Positions 1 to 8,013 of a DNA stretch of 15,427 bases are shown in pieces. This DNA comes from Bacteroidetes bacterium UBA4408 (GTDB taxonomy: Bacteria; Bacteroidota; Bacteroidia; UBA4408), in NCBI GenBank assembly GCA_002389785.1, contig DGQS01000200.1, positions 1 to 15,427 of the forward strand, in the 5' to 3' direction. Made by a program: the position numbers and the translations under genes. Under the pieces are notes generated by a model, which was not told the origin of the DNA, made no database searches, and saw nothing but the letters and a program-made list of their open reading frames with translations. Every line of letters begins with the position of its first letter. Positions within the stretch are counted from its first letter, which is position 1.

Positions 1-1209
1 GTAGGTGTAACAGTTAGTCAGCTAGCCTTTTCCCAAAGCAGTAAATTAACCACCTCACAACTTTCCGGACAGGTGAATACAGTAACTACGGCAGTTCCTT
101 TTTTAATGATTGGACCTGATTCGAGAGCCGGCGCAATGGGAGATGCAGGAGTTGCCACCTCACCGGATGCCAATTCAATTCATTGGAATCCTGCAAAACT
201 AGCGTTTATCGATAAAAAATTTGGGATGAGTTTATCGTATACTCCTTGGCTAAGAAATTTAGTAAACGATATAAATTTAGCCTATTTAACCGGTTACTAC
301 AAAGTTGGTAAGGATCAAACGCTTGCTGCGTCGTTAAAGTATTTTTCTTTAGGTGATATTACCTTTACCGATATAACGGGAACCGAAACCGGAACTTTTA
401 AACCCCATGAATCGGCATTCGACTTAGCCTATGCACGAAGCTTATCTGAAAATTTTTCCGGAGGTTTAGCTGTACGCTATATATCATCTGATTTAACCAA
501 CGGTCAAACAACTACAAGTGGAACTACTAAAGTGGGACGTTCGGTAGCTGCAGATATTTCTGTGTTCTATAACAACGATAAGATTGAATTAGGAGATAAG
601 AAAAGTGTGGTAAACGTGGGATTAAATATTTCGAACATTGGCGCTAAAATTTCCTATACAGAAACCGCGCAGCGTGATTTTATTCCAATAAACATGCGTT
701 TAGGAGCCGGTTTAAAAATTTTGGCAGACGAATACAATACCATAACTTTTACTGTTGAAGCAGGGAAATTATTAACTCCTACAGCCCCTTTGTATGCTTA
801 CGATAGTACGGGTGCATTTATTTATGATACCGATGGTAATAAAAAAATTGAAAAAGGTAAGGATCCAAATCGCGGTATTGTTTCGGGAATGTTAGGTTCA
901 TTTAATGATGCTCCCGGCGGAGGAAGTGAAGAATTAAAAGAAGTTACACTTGCCGGAGGATTAGAATATTGGTATGACAATTTATTGGCCATACGAGCAG
1001 GGTATTTTAACGAAGCCGCAACGAAAGGAAACCGAAAGTACTTTACACTCGGAGTTGGTGTTAAATACAGCGCTTTTGGATTGGATTTTTCATATTTAAT
1101 TCCAACCGTACAAAATAATCCATTGCAAAACACCTTGCGTTTTACCTTGTTATTTAACTTCGATAAAAAGGCCGCCAGTAAAGAAGTTCCTTTAGAAGAA
1201 TCAAATTAA
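1..1209 (+). CDS. porV: PorV (LptO) T9SS outer-membrane protein, 5' truncated by window edge
   Basis: The reading frame is open to base 1, so the gene starts outside the window; the GTG at 73 is internal. About 402 residues are visible. They begin with the end of a signal peptide (QLAFSQ) and continue into AVPFLMIGPDSRAGAMGD and VATSPDANSIHWNPAK, the conserved PorV N-terminus, then alternating beta-strand sequence to a C-terminal RFTLLFNF strand. PorV is the outer-membrane shuttle of the type IX secretion system: it binds type A C-terminal sorting domains of cargo and delivers them to the PorU sortase. Nearly all of the usual length of about 390-400 residues is here, so only about ten residues should be missing. 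The gene is followed by a terminator-like hairpin and ispF. Four probable PorV cargo proteins are encoded on the other strand in this window. PorU is often encoded just upstream of porV in this phylum, but that region lies outside the window. Confidence 0.9.
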   Translation, partial: VGVTVSQLAFSQSSKLTTSQLSGQVNTVTTAVPFLMIGPDSRAGAMGDAGVATSPDANSIHWNPAKLAFIDKKFGMSLSYTPWLRNLVNDINLAYLTGYYKVGKDQTLAASLKYFSLGDITFTDITGTETGTFKPHESAFDLAYARSLSENFSGGLAVRYISSDLTNGQTTTSGTTKVGRSVAADISVFYNNDKIELGDKKSVVNVGLNISNIGAKISYTETAQRDFIPINMRLGAGLKILADEYNTITFTVEAGKLLTPTAPLYAYDSTGAFIYDTDGNKKIEKGKDPNRGIVSGMLGSFNDAPGGGSEELKEVTLAGGLEYWYDNLLAIRAGYFNEAATKGNRKYFTLGVGVKYSAFGLDFSYLIPTVQNNPLQNTLRFTLLFNFDKKAASKEVPLEESN

Positions 1210-1229
1210 GAATAGAGAATAATATTCAC

Positions 1230-1263
1230 AGGTCATTCATCAGAAACGCGGGATGACCTTTTT
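1230..1263 (+). terminator. Terminator-like hairpin between porV and ispF
   Basis: The arms AGGTCATTC (1230-1238) and GGATGACCT (1251-1259) pair over 9 bp with one G-T wobble, with a 12-nt loop and a run of five T at 1259-1263. It lies 20 nt past the porV stop and fits a rho-independent terminator. Only 21 nt separate it from the ispF start, so ispF probably relies on read-through or on a promoter overlapping this region. Confidence 0.7.
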
Positions 1264-1284
1264 ATTTTACATAAAACATAAACA

Positions 1285-1761
1285 GTGAAAATTAGAGTTG
1301 GGTTTGGGTTTGACGTACATCAATTAAGAGAGCAACAAGATTTTTGGTTAGGAGGAATCAAAATTGAGCATCACAAAGGAGCCTTCGGTCATTCGGATGC
1401 TGATGTACTGATTCATGTAATTTGTGATGCTTTATTAGGGGCTGCTAACCTTCGAGATATTGGATTTCAATTTCCTGATACAGCTTCTGAATTCAAAGGA
1501 ATCGACAGTAAAATTCTGTTGAAAAAAGTGGTTGATTTAATTCGTGAAAAGGGATATGAAATCGGAAATATTGATTCTACTATCTGTTTACAAGTACCCA
1601 AAATAAATCCACATATTCCTAAAATGAAATCGGTACTGGCTGCTGTTATGGGAATACCGGAAGAAGCTATTTCAATAAAAGCAACTACAACTGAAAAACT
1701 TGGTTATGTTGGGCGCGAAGAAGGTGTAAGTGCTTACGCAGTAGTGTTGATTGAAAAATAA
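1285..1761 (+). CDS. ispF: 2-C-methyl-D-erythritol 2,4-cyclodiphosphate synthase
   Basis: IspF converts CDP-methylerythritol 2-phosphate to methylerythritol 2,4-cyclodiphosphate with release of CMP, in the cytosolic MEP pathway of isoprenoid synthesis. At 158 residues it has the usual full length. The metal ligands are visible as D10-V-H12 in GFGFDVH and H44 in DVLIHVICDALLGA. HSDAD (36-40), DIGFQFPD (58-65) and the CDP-binding signature ATTTEKLGYVGREEG (133-147) are also present. The start is GTG: an in-frame TAA lies two codons upstream and the family N-terminus begins right before RVGFGFDVH, so no other start is possible. The gene ends 3 nt from the stop codon of the convergent DUF2490 gene. 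The identification is near certain from the motifs. Confidence 0.97.
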   Translation: MKIRVGFGFDVHQLREQQDFWLGGIKIEHHKGAFGHSDADVLIHVICDALLGAANLRDIGFQFPDTASEFKGIDSKILLKKVVDLIREKGYEIGNIDSTICLQVPKINPHIPKMKSVLAAVMGIPEEAISIKATTTEKLGYVGREEGVSAYAVVLIEK

Positions 1762-1764
1762 ATG

Positions 1765-2475
1765 CTAAAAGGAATAAGCATATTCTAGTCCGATAATGTA
1801 ATTTCTTTCCGGATTATTTACGTTGAATTCGCGTTGGTTCATAAAGTACAGATCAATTGTTTTAGCTTCTGTATGTTGATACTGTAAACCAAGATAATAG
1901 CGTCCTCTATTAAATTTATTATTTGCTTCAATGTTTCGATCGTTTTTAAATTGATAGCGAAATTCGGCGGCGATGTAAGGCGAAAAACCATAGCCAATTT
2001 CATAGCGTAAGTCAAACTTATTTCTCCAATAACGTTCCGGAATTTTACCGTCATCGCTGGTATAAAAATCTCTCACTTGGCTTTGTAAACGAGCTCGGTA
2101 AGCAACAGTAATTGGATAATATTTTTGCTTTATCTGAAGATCGACATAAATACGATGTCTCCAGCTGATGGTGTTTTCATCGCGTGATTTTTGTATGAAT
2201 CGATACACAGCACTCAACTTTACAGACTTGTTTAACTTATAACTAAGGCCTACATTGGTATAAGACAAATTAAACCGTTGTAAATTTTGAAAAAAACGAA
2301 TCTCTTCGGAGAGTGAAGCTGAGAAATTTCGTTTTAGTTTTTTTTCAAGACTCAAAGTTGCCCAAGCTCCAAAATCATTTTGTTGTGCAACTACAAAGTT
2401 GTTGAATGCTGCAAATACAAAACAACTGAAGGCTGCTAAAAAAAATCGAAAAGGTTTTAAAAGTGGGAAGCTCAT
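1765..2475 (-). CDS. DUF2490-family outer-membrane beta-barrel protein
   Basis: The 236-residue protein has an N-terminal signal peptide (hydrophobic stretch about 11-28, ending NFVVAQ). It is followed by amphipathic beta strands rich in Y, F, R and K, such as WRHRIYVDLQIKQKYYPITV and NFSASLSEEIRF, and ends in YIIGLEYAYSF, a C-terminal aromatic strand expected of an outer-membrane barrel. The pattern WATLSLEKKL near the start and the RFIQ...WRHR block match the DUF2490 family as I know it, whose function is unknown. The ATG overlaps the stop of the upstream DUF4956 gene by one base (TAATG), which suggests translational coupling, so it is the last gene of a five-gene operon. A role as outer-membrane partner of the VTC/DUF4956 pair is inference. 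Confidence 0.78.
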   Translation of the reverse strand: MSFPLLKPFRFFLAAFSCFVFAAFNNFVVAQQNDFGAWATLSLEKKLKRNFSASLSEEIRFFQNLQRFNLSYTNVGLSYKLNKSVKLSAVYRFIQKSRDENTISWRHRIYVDLQIKQKYYPITVAYRARLQSQVRDFYTSDDGKIPERYWRNKFDLRYEIGYGFSPYIAAEFRYQFKNDRNIEANNKFNRGRYYLGLQYQHTEAKTIDLYFMNQREFNVNNPERNYIIGLEYAYSF

Positions 2476-3104
2476 TAAGATTTTACATCGTAATAATAAA
2501 CTGTAAGTTCGGCTGTATCTTTTAAAAAATCGATTGCATTGATGCTTACTTTGTGCACATCGAGACCCGTCCTTAGTTTTAAATCGGCAATAAGTTCGGC
2601 TTCTTTTTGAGGTTGTATTAAATCGATTTTTTCGAAATAAACAATTTGAGATTTTTCGTTTTTAACCAACATGTTCCCATCAAGAAAAAATGCAAACAGA
2701 ATTATAATTGTGTTGATTAAACAAGTTTCGAAATAGGTTCCTTTATTAACTGAAGTAATGAGCCCCATGGCAATAACTGTGAAGAGGTAAGTCATGTCCT
2801 TTGCAGAAATATTTTCGGTTCGATAGCGCAGCAATGAAAAAACAGCAAACAAACCGAAAGCGGCACCCATCGATAAATCGACCTTATTAAGTAAATAAGT
2901 TAGAATAAAAATCACCACATTGAATAGAAAAAAGGTGAAGAAAAAATCCTTCTTTTTATAAATTGGGTAGTAAACAAAACGAATTAAAACAGTTACCGAT
3001 ATTACATCAATCAGCATTCTTACGAAGAACTTGATTCCGAGTTTATCAAAAAATTCGAATGCCGATTTTACATCCGTATCATTCATTACTTGTTGTAGTA
3101 GCAT
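2475..3104 (-). CDS. DUF4956 integral membrane protein
   Basis: This 209-residue inner-membrane protein has about four or five hydrophobic segments (about 27-47, 54-72, 77-93, 105-118, 125-142). A polar C-terminal domain (about 150-209) is probably cytosolic. The segment SLLRYRTENISAKDMTYLF (90-108) is the DUF4956 hallmark: a charged RYRTE turn between two membrane helices. The family has no proven biochemical function. It is commonly encoded beside VTC-domain polyphosphate polymerases, as here, so it could anchor the polymerase or take part in polymer export; that is inference. The ATG at 3104 gives a 26-nt overlap with the upstream VTC gene. A second in-frame ATG at 3086 gives an 8-nt overlap (ATGAATGA) and would lose only six residues, so it is an equally credible start. 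Confidence 0.86.
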   Translation of the reverse strand: MLLQQVMNDTDVKSAFEFFDKLGIKFFVRMLIDVISVTVLIRFVYYPIYKKKDFFFTFFLFNVVIFILTYLLNKVDLSMGAAFGLFAVFSLLRYRTENISAKDMTYLFTVIAMGLITSVNKGTYFETCLINTIIILFAFFLDGNMLVKNEKSQIVYFEKIDLIQPQKEAELIADLKLRTGLDVHKVSINAIDFLKDTAELTVYYYDVKS

Positions 3105-3849
3105 GTATTATTTTGTTTAGAGTTAAAATTTTAGGTTTAAAATTATTCTTCTTTATATCTGGAAACAGCTGCGTAACACCAAAGCAATACTTACTCATTG
3201 AACTGGAGCGAAAGCGATAGTGTTTCATTAATTTATAAAAAGGAGATTGTATGTTTACCTTGGCTTGTTTAAGTTCTGCAATTACAAGAGGTTCAAAATT
3301 GATTTCGGTTGAATTTTTTACAAATTGCAATTTAACGTCCAAGGTTAATCTTTCTTCGTGTTCAATATTTACTAATGTAGCTCTTGAACAATTTACGAAT
3401 AAAACCGGTTTTAAATCGCCTTCCTTAAACGGGGTCATTGTTTGCAATAATTGCAATGCGTTGCCATTTATATCATTTTCAATTTGCGTTTGCTTAATAC
3501 GCTTTTTAATAGTGCGACCTTTGTTATTCTTAAACTTAATTTCAAAAAAATGCAAGTTAGAATTGACGTATTTTCTGTATCTGATTTTAAATCTGTTCAG
3601 CTTTTGATTGTGATGACGTAAATAAAGTTCAAGTTTGGGTGTATCAAAATACAAGGTTTCATAAGGGCTCCAGCGAGATCCTTCTACTTCAAGCGCACGG
3701 TAATGACCAACTATTTTGTCCAATATTTTTTTTAAATCGCGAATATGAAAAACGAATTTGGTATCGGTACGATCCATCAATTTTACGCTATCCATTTCGG
3801 TTAAAGAAATAGGTTGAAATGCTTGAATTATTTTGTCTAATTCTTCCAC
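3079..3849 (-). CDS. VTC-domain polyphosphate polymerase-like protein
   Basis: The 256-residue protein has the fold family of the yeast Vtc4 catalytic tunnel (CYTH/TTM superfamily), which polymerises polyphosphate from ATP. Visible motifs are LMDRTDTKF (24-32), YFDT (67-70), the basic strand RFKIRYRK (86-93), FEIKFKNNKGRTIKKR (102-117), ERLTLD (166-171), AELKQAK (191-197, E192 being the likely metal ligand) and SKYCFG (219-224). The strands of alternating R and K that line the tunnel are all present, so it looks catalytically intact. There is no SPX domain and no membrane segment, unlike yeast Vtc4. The start is GTG, directly abutting the TAA of the upstream gene; it preserves the family N-terminus (FQPISLTEMDSVKLMDR), and no ATG lies before M19. 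Membrane attachment, if any, may come from the overlapping DUF4956 gene. Activity is inferred from the family. Confidence 0.88.
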   Translation of the reverse strand: MEELDKIIQAFQPISLTEMDSVKLMDRTDTKFVFHIRDLKKILDKIVGHYRALEVEGSRWSPYETLYFDTPKLELYLRHHNQKLNRFKIRYRKYVNSNLHFFEIKFKNNKGRTIKKRIKQTQIENDINGNALQLLQTMTPFKEGDLKPVLFVNCSRATLVNIEHEERLTLDVKLQFVKNSTEINFEPLVIAELKQAKVNIQSPFYKLMKHYRFRSSSMSKYCFGVTQLFPDIKKNNFKPKILTLNKIIHATTTSNE

Positions 3850-4461
3850 TTAAAATGTATAATCGTATTTTTTACTGCTTTCGAGTTGGTTGTCGCCATT
3901 GTAGGTTTTACGCTCAGATTTCAAACCTTTGCCATCATAAGTGTAAATCATTTTTTTGATCATCTTTCCTGATGCATCCATGATTACCTCCGCACTTTTG
4001 TCTCCATTTCGATTATAAGTAAATACTGTTTTACGAATTAATTTCCCTTCCCCATCATATACATTCTCCTCGGTTTTATCGTTGCTTGAATTATACTTGT
4101 AAGTAACTTTTTTGTTGTTTGCTTCCTTTGAATTCTTTTCGGCCTTAGTTTCAAATGAAGTTTCTTCGAGCACATTACCGGCAGCATCGTATTTAAAAGT
4201 TTCTTTGTTTTTTATTGAACCATCTTTATTGTACTCAATTTTTTCGAGTGTATTGCCATTTTTATCAAAGGCGGTATAGGTATCCTTTCTGGCTTCAGCT
4301 TTTTCATCACCCGAATAAACGGTTACCCATTCGGTAGTAGATTTAATGCGCAAATTTTTTACTTTTTTACTACTCTGTGCTACTGAAACCTGCACAAAAA
4401 AAAGGAGTAAAATTAAACTATATTCAAATCTGTTAAACCTTGAATTAGTTGAGAAGTACAT
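3850..4461 (-). CDS. Secreted protein with YD-like beta-hairpin repeats
   Basis: The 203-residue protein has a signal peptide (hydrophobic core about 15-27, ending VSVAQ). A run of imperfect repeats of about 20-25 residues follows, of the form YDxxGNxLEExxF / YNxxGxxxxKxxYTYD (for example TAFDKNGNTLEK, FKYDAAGNVLEE, FTYNRNGDKSAE, YTYDGKGLKSER). This resembles RHS/YD or YwqK-type repeats, which stack as beta strands and can bind carbohydrate or protein partners. It is rich in lysine (KK, NKK) and probably very basic. I cannot name the protein. It is the second gene of the operon, 21 nt after the lipoprotein gene, and its TAA touches the GTG of the VTC gene. It probably acts in the periplasm or at the outer membrane. 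A link with polyphosphate, a polyanion, is speculative. Confidence 0.72.
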   Translation of the reverse strand: MYFSTNSRFNRFEYSLILLLFFVQVSVAQSSKKVKNLRIKSTTEWVTVYSGDEKAEARKDTYTAFDKNGNTLEKIEYNKDGSIKNKETFKYDAAGNVLEETSFETKAEKNSKEANNKKVTYKYNSSNDKTEENVYDGEGKLIRKTVFTYNRNGDKSAEVIMDASGKMIKKMIYTYDGKGLKSERKTYNGDNQLESSKKYDYTF

Positions 4462-4482
4462 GGATTGAAAGTTAGTAATTAA

Positions 4483-4920
4483 TTATTTTAAAATTTTTAT
4501 GTCGTCCACTTCAACAATCTGCTTACGTTCTGTTATTTCAACTGTTTTTACAATTGCAATATTCGGAGCATAGGTATTTAGTTGACCTGTTGCAACACCG
4601 CTGGAATCACGCGAATAGGCATAAATTTTATAGCTTCCTTTTTGTAAGTACTTAAATTCGTAAGTGCCATCATAAGCCGCCTTTTGATTATCGCCAAAAG
4701 TTGCTTCGTTTCCGTAAATAATATATACATCCACATTGGGAGCATAACTCGAATCCTGTTTACTTACAAAATATTTATCCCAATATTCGGCATACACTTT
4801 ACCTTTAATTGTAGCTCTGCCACCCGGTCCCGGTTCCTTTTTACAAGAAGTAAAAATCAAAGTAAAAACAAGCACGGGAAGTACAAATTTTGAATTTATG
4901 AACCTGTTATAATTATTCAT
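4483..4920 (-). CDS. Small lipoprotein with predicted beta-sandwich domain
   Basis: The 145-residue protein begins with a hydrophobic signal (about 12-24) and a lipobox FTSC with the lipidated Cys at residue 26, followed by KKEPGPGG. The remainder (about 34-145) starts ATIKGKVYAEYW. It contains DVYIIYG, AAYDGTYEFKYLQKGSYKIYAYSRDSSG and ends VEVDDIKILK. This is the layout of a carboxypeptidase-regulatory-like or CnaB-type beta sandwich, in which a GxYxFxxLxxGxYxIYAY hairpin is typical. It is the first gene of the five-gene minus-strand operon. A weak minus 7-like element (TACGTTTC on the minus strand, 4944-4937) lies 17 nt upstream of the ATG, without a clear upstream box. The specific function is unknown; it may be an envelope partner of the downstream genes. 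Confidence 0.75.
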   Translation of the reverse strand: MNNYNRFINSKFVLPVLVFTLIFTSCKKEPGPGGRATIKGKVYAEYWDKYFVSKQDSSYAPNVDVYIIYGNEATFGDNQKAAYDGTYEFKYLQKGSYKIYAYSRDSSGVATGQLNTYAPNIAIVKTVEITERKQIVEVDDIKILK

Positions 4921-4999
4921 GATTAATTTATTTTTTGAAACGTATATACTGATCTGTAAGGTTACATGTATTAGAATATGAATTTATTCCTTTACCGAT

Positions 5000-7930
5000 T
5001 TACCAAAAAACAATTTTACCCGAGTCAAGTACTTTTGTTTGTTCAATAATTTTGTAAAAATACATTCCCGATTTAATTTGACCTCTTGATAGTTTTTGCA
5101 CATCAACATTGTTTAGCAGCCAACTTTGGATTTCTTCACCAAGAGGATTAACCAAAACCAAGGATACATTTTTTGAGCGATTTTTGAAATCCGTTAAATC
5201 AACTTGAAATTCGGTTAAAACCGGCATTGGGTAAAGAGTAACTGATTCATTTTTGTTTTGTTTTAATGCATTAATTCCAACGTTAAAGTTATCGTATTTC
5301 AGCACAAGTATGTCCTTTTGTGTGGTAGCACCGGAATAAGTTTCTCCGCTAATAAACACATTTCCGTTATTTAATGATATAGCATTGGGTGAATCCTGGG
5401 CATTTCCAGTACCATTGTAATTAGCATATTGTACTAAGTTTCCAAGTGAAGAATAATTTAAAGTAACAATATTAGTATTAGAGCTACCTGCAGTACCATT
5501 TTCACTTTCGCCGGTAACCAGAATATTTCCGGCTCCATCTGCCACAATAGCCCTTGCCATATCATTACCATTTCCGCTTCCATTATAGGTTTTGGTCCAT
5601 AGTGTATCACCGTTACCGTTGTAGGCAATTGTAAAATAATCATAATTTACTTGAGCCGTGTTTGGGTCGATGTCGCTGAAGCCGGTAACATAATAATTTC
5701 CGGAATTATCGCCACAAACTGCTTTGGCCTCATCGTTTCCATTGGCAGCACCATTCACAATTTTGCTCCAAAGTAAATTTCCGGAGGCATCGTATTTTAC
5801 AATAAAATAGTCGTAATCGGTATTACCAATAGTTGTTCCTTTTCCAACCATTACAATATTTTCGGAATTATCCATATAACATTGTGCTGGGTTATTGTCG
5901 CCAAAAAATAGGGTATTGCTTTTTATCCATTGTTGAACTCCACTAAAATTATACTTCACCAAGATATAATCAAAGTAATTCCCATTCCAGGATTTACCGC
6001 TTACATAAATTCCACTAGCTCCTATTAGTACTTGTTCTGCTCTGTCTTCACCGTTGGACGAACCATTGTATTTTACTACCCATTGTTGTACGCCGCTTCC
6101 ATTGTATTTTATTAGTAAAAAATCATCGCTCACTACAAAGTTGTTACTGGTTTCGCTATATCCACAAACGTAACAATTTCCATTATTGTCGAGGGCAATA
6201 GAATTCGCCTTGTCAGAACCATTAATTAACGCATTATTGTATTTATTAATCCATACTGAATCACCGTTAGAGTTATATTTGATGATGGTTGCATTGTTAC
6301 TTTGTCCGGTGTTTTTAGTAAATCCTGCAACATACACATTGCCTGAAGCGTCAATCACTAAATCATTGGCAACTTCGTTGCTGATGGTAGAGGTACCATT
6401 GTACATTTTTACCCATTGAGTATCACCATTGGTATTTAGTTTAATGGTACACATATTCCGGTCGGTTTCTTCCTTCATTGCATAGCCGGCAATGTAAGCG
6501 TTGTTGGCTGCATCGGTTACTATTTTATAGGCATTGTCTGAGTTATCGCCTACTCCTAAATAACTTTTATTCCAACTAGTATTACCGGTAGCATCATACT
6601 TAATGGCAATTGCATCTTTTTGTGTGATCAGGTTTTCGGTACTTCCAACAACAATAAAATTTCCTGAAGCATCACAAAGAATTGCTTCAGAGCCAGCTGT
6701 AGAATTGCCGGTACCTGCAAAAGTTGCAGTCCATTGCAAGGTTCCTAAACTATTGTAATTAAGGGTAGTAAAACGATAATTATCATTAATGGGATTTAAG
6801 TCAATGTCGCTTTCTCCGGTTACACATACGTTTCCGGTAGCATCAACGCAAATACCCACCGGTATGTCAGCTTGAGTACCGCTGCTATTATAGGTTTTAG
6901 CCCATTGCTGAACCGAGTTTGAAGCATATTTAATGGTAACAAAATTCCAATTTCGATTTACAGAGGCATCTGCATCTGTTTCTCCGGTTACGTATATATT
7001 TCCGGCTGCATCAACAGCAATGTCAACGCCTCTATCATCATCCACATTGTTGTAAACTTTCACCCAAAGTGGATTATTAGAAGTTGTAGTAGTGCTGTAT
7101 TTGAGTGTAATCATGTCATCGTCATTTCCGTTGTCGCTTCTGCCGGTAATATAAACTGCAGAAAATGTTGAGTCAATTGCCATTGATAAGGCACGGTCGT
7201 CGGCACCACCGTCGTATGATTTAGCCCATATAATAGTACCTGAAGCGTCGTATTTAATTGTTTTAATATTGTCATCTCCTCCACTATAATAACGACCGGT
7301 TATATAACTATTACCTGCAAGATCTGTAAGCACTTTCAAAGCGCGGCTATTTCCGGAAACTCCATCTCTTTTCACCCATTGTTGCACGCCAGACGAAGAA
7401 TATTTAATGGTTACATAATAAAAATTATCTATCGATGAGGCATTGTTATCACTTTCTCCGGTAACGAAAACATTCCCTGATGTATCAACCGCAATGGAAT
7501 AGCCATTATCGTCATCGTTGGCAGTGTGATTATAAATTTTTGTCCATACGGTATCGCCGTTTGTAGTGAGTTTAATTGTTAAAATGTCGTTTCCTGTACC
7601 ATTTCCGTTCGCGAAACCGGTAACATACACATTTGAAAATTTATCAACGGCAATGGCTGTTACTTCATCACCCGATAAATCAGAACCACTTATGACTTTC
7701 GTCCATAAGGTATCTCCAAGTGAATTCAATTTTGCAACTAAGTAGTCGCGGTTATTAGCGGGTTGAACCACATAGCCACCGAGGTAAAAGTTTCCTACAT
7801 TATCTTTTGCAACACAGGTATATTTGGCTGAATAATCGCCCGAAGAGGAATAACTTTTGGCCCATTGTTCACTTATTTGAGCAATCGAATTAATACTTAA
7901 AAGCAATAATCCAACTAGTAATTTTTTCAT
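5000..7930 (-). CDS. Secreted 16-repeat SBBP-type beta-propeller protein with T9SS sorting domain
   Basis: This 976-residue protein has a signal peptide (1 to about 18, KKLLVGLLLLSINSIAQ). By eye it then has sixteen repeats of about 50-57 residues between residues 21 and 890. Each contains a W(T/V/A)K(T/S/V)Y strand, an acidic or Asn-rich loop (NGNDMARAI type), DASGNVYVTG and a closing TIKYNSSG strand. This is the SBBP/beta-propeller repeat pattern; sixteen blades could make two eight-bladed propellers (inference). Residues 895-976 form a T9SS type A sorting domain: the usual YPNP appears as YPMP, followed by LVNPLGEEIQSW and SGMYFYKI. It should be exported and attached to, or released from, the surface via PorV/PorU. 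No catalytic motif is seen, so a binding or adhesive role is likeliest. The gene has its own TATATTTG minus 7-like box. Confidence 0.86.
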   Translation of the reverse strand: MKKLLVGLLLLSINSIAQISEQWAKSYSSSGDYSAKYTCVAKDNVGNFYLGGYVVQPANNRDYLVAKLNSLGDTLWTKVISGSDLSGDEVTAIAVDKFSNVYVTGFANGNGTGNDILTIKLTTNGDTVWTKIYNHTANDDDNGYSIAVDTSGNVFVTGESDNNASSIDNFYYVTIKYSSSGVQQWVKRDGVSGNSRALKVLTDLAGNSYITGRYYSGGDDNIKTIKYDASGTIIWAKSYDGGADDRALSMAIDSTFSAVYITGRSDNGNDDDMITLKYSTTTTSNNPLWVKVYNNVDDDRGVDIAVDAAGNIYVTGETDADASVNRNWNFVTIKYASNSVQQWAKTYNSSGTQADIPVGICVDATGNVCVTGESDIDLNPINDNYRFTTLNYNSLGTLQWTATFAGTGNSTAGSEAILCDASGNFIVVGSTENLITQKDAIAIKYDATGNTSWNKSYLGVGDNSDNAYKIVTDAANNAYIAGYAMKEETDRNMCTIKLNTNGDTQWVKMYNGTSTISNEVANDLVIDASGNVYVAGFTKNTGQSNNATIIKYNSNGDSVWINKYNNALINGSDKANSIALDNNGNCYVCGYSETSNNFVVSDDFLLIKYNGSGVQQWVVKYNGSSNGEDRAEQVLIGASGIYVSGKSWNGNYFDYILVKYNFSGVQQWIKSNTLFFGDNNPAQCYMDNSENIVMVGKGTTIGNTDYDYFIVKYDASGNLLWSKIVNGAANGNDEAKAVCGDNSGNYYVTGFSDIDPNTAQVNYDYFTIAYNGNGDTLWTKTYNGSGNGNDMARAIVADGAGNILVTGESENGTAGSSNTNIVTLNYSSLGNLVQYANYNGTGNAQDSPNAISLNNGNVFISGETYSGATTQKDILVLKYDNFNVGINALKQNKNESVTLYPMPVLTEFQVDLTDFKNRSKNVSLVLVNPLGEEIQSWLLNNVDVQKLSRGQIKSGMYFYKIIEQTKVLDSGKIVFW

Positions 7931-7981
7931 GTATGGATTGAGAGGTGAAATTTGGTTAAACTTATTTCTTTGCTAAGGGAG

Positions 7982-7989
7982 CAAATATA
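7982..7989 (-). promoter_or_regulatory. Minus 7-like promoter box for the propeller gene
   Basis: Read on the minus strand this is TATATTTG, a full match to the Bacteroidota minus 7 consensus TAnnTTTG. It lies about 52 nt upstream of the ATG at 7930, giving a leader of about 45 nt. No good TTTG box is seen 19-20 nt further upstream, so the call is tentative. Confidence 0.4.
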
Positions 7990-8013
7990 GGTTATAGAAT
8001 TGTTAATTTACAC

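Noticed and set aside
822..1133. Open frame of 103 codons antisense to porV
   Set aside because: It lies wholly within a clear PorV coding region; the translation has no domain, signal or compositional sense.
5000..7930. Tandem DNA repeats within the propeller gene considered as a CRISPR-like or recombinational repeat
   Set aside because: The repetition is at protein level; the nucleotide copies are diverged and of variable length, so this is an ordinary repeat protein.
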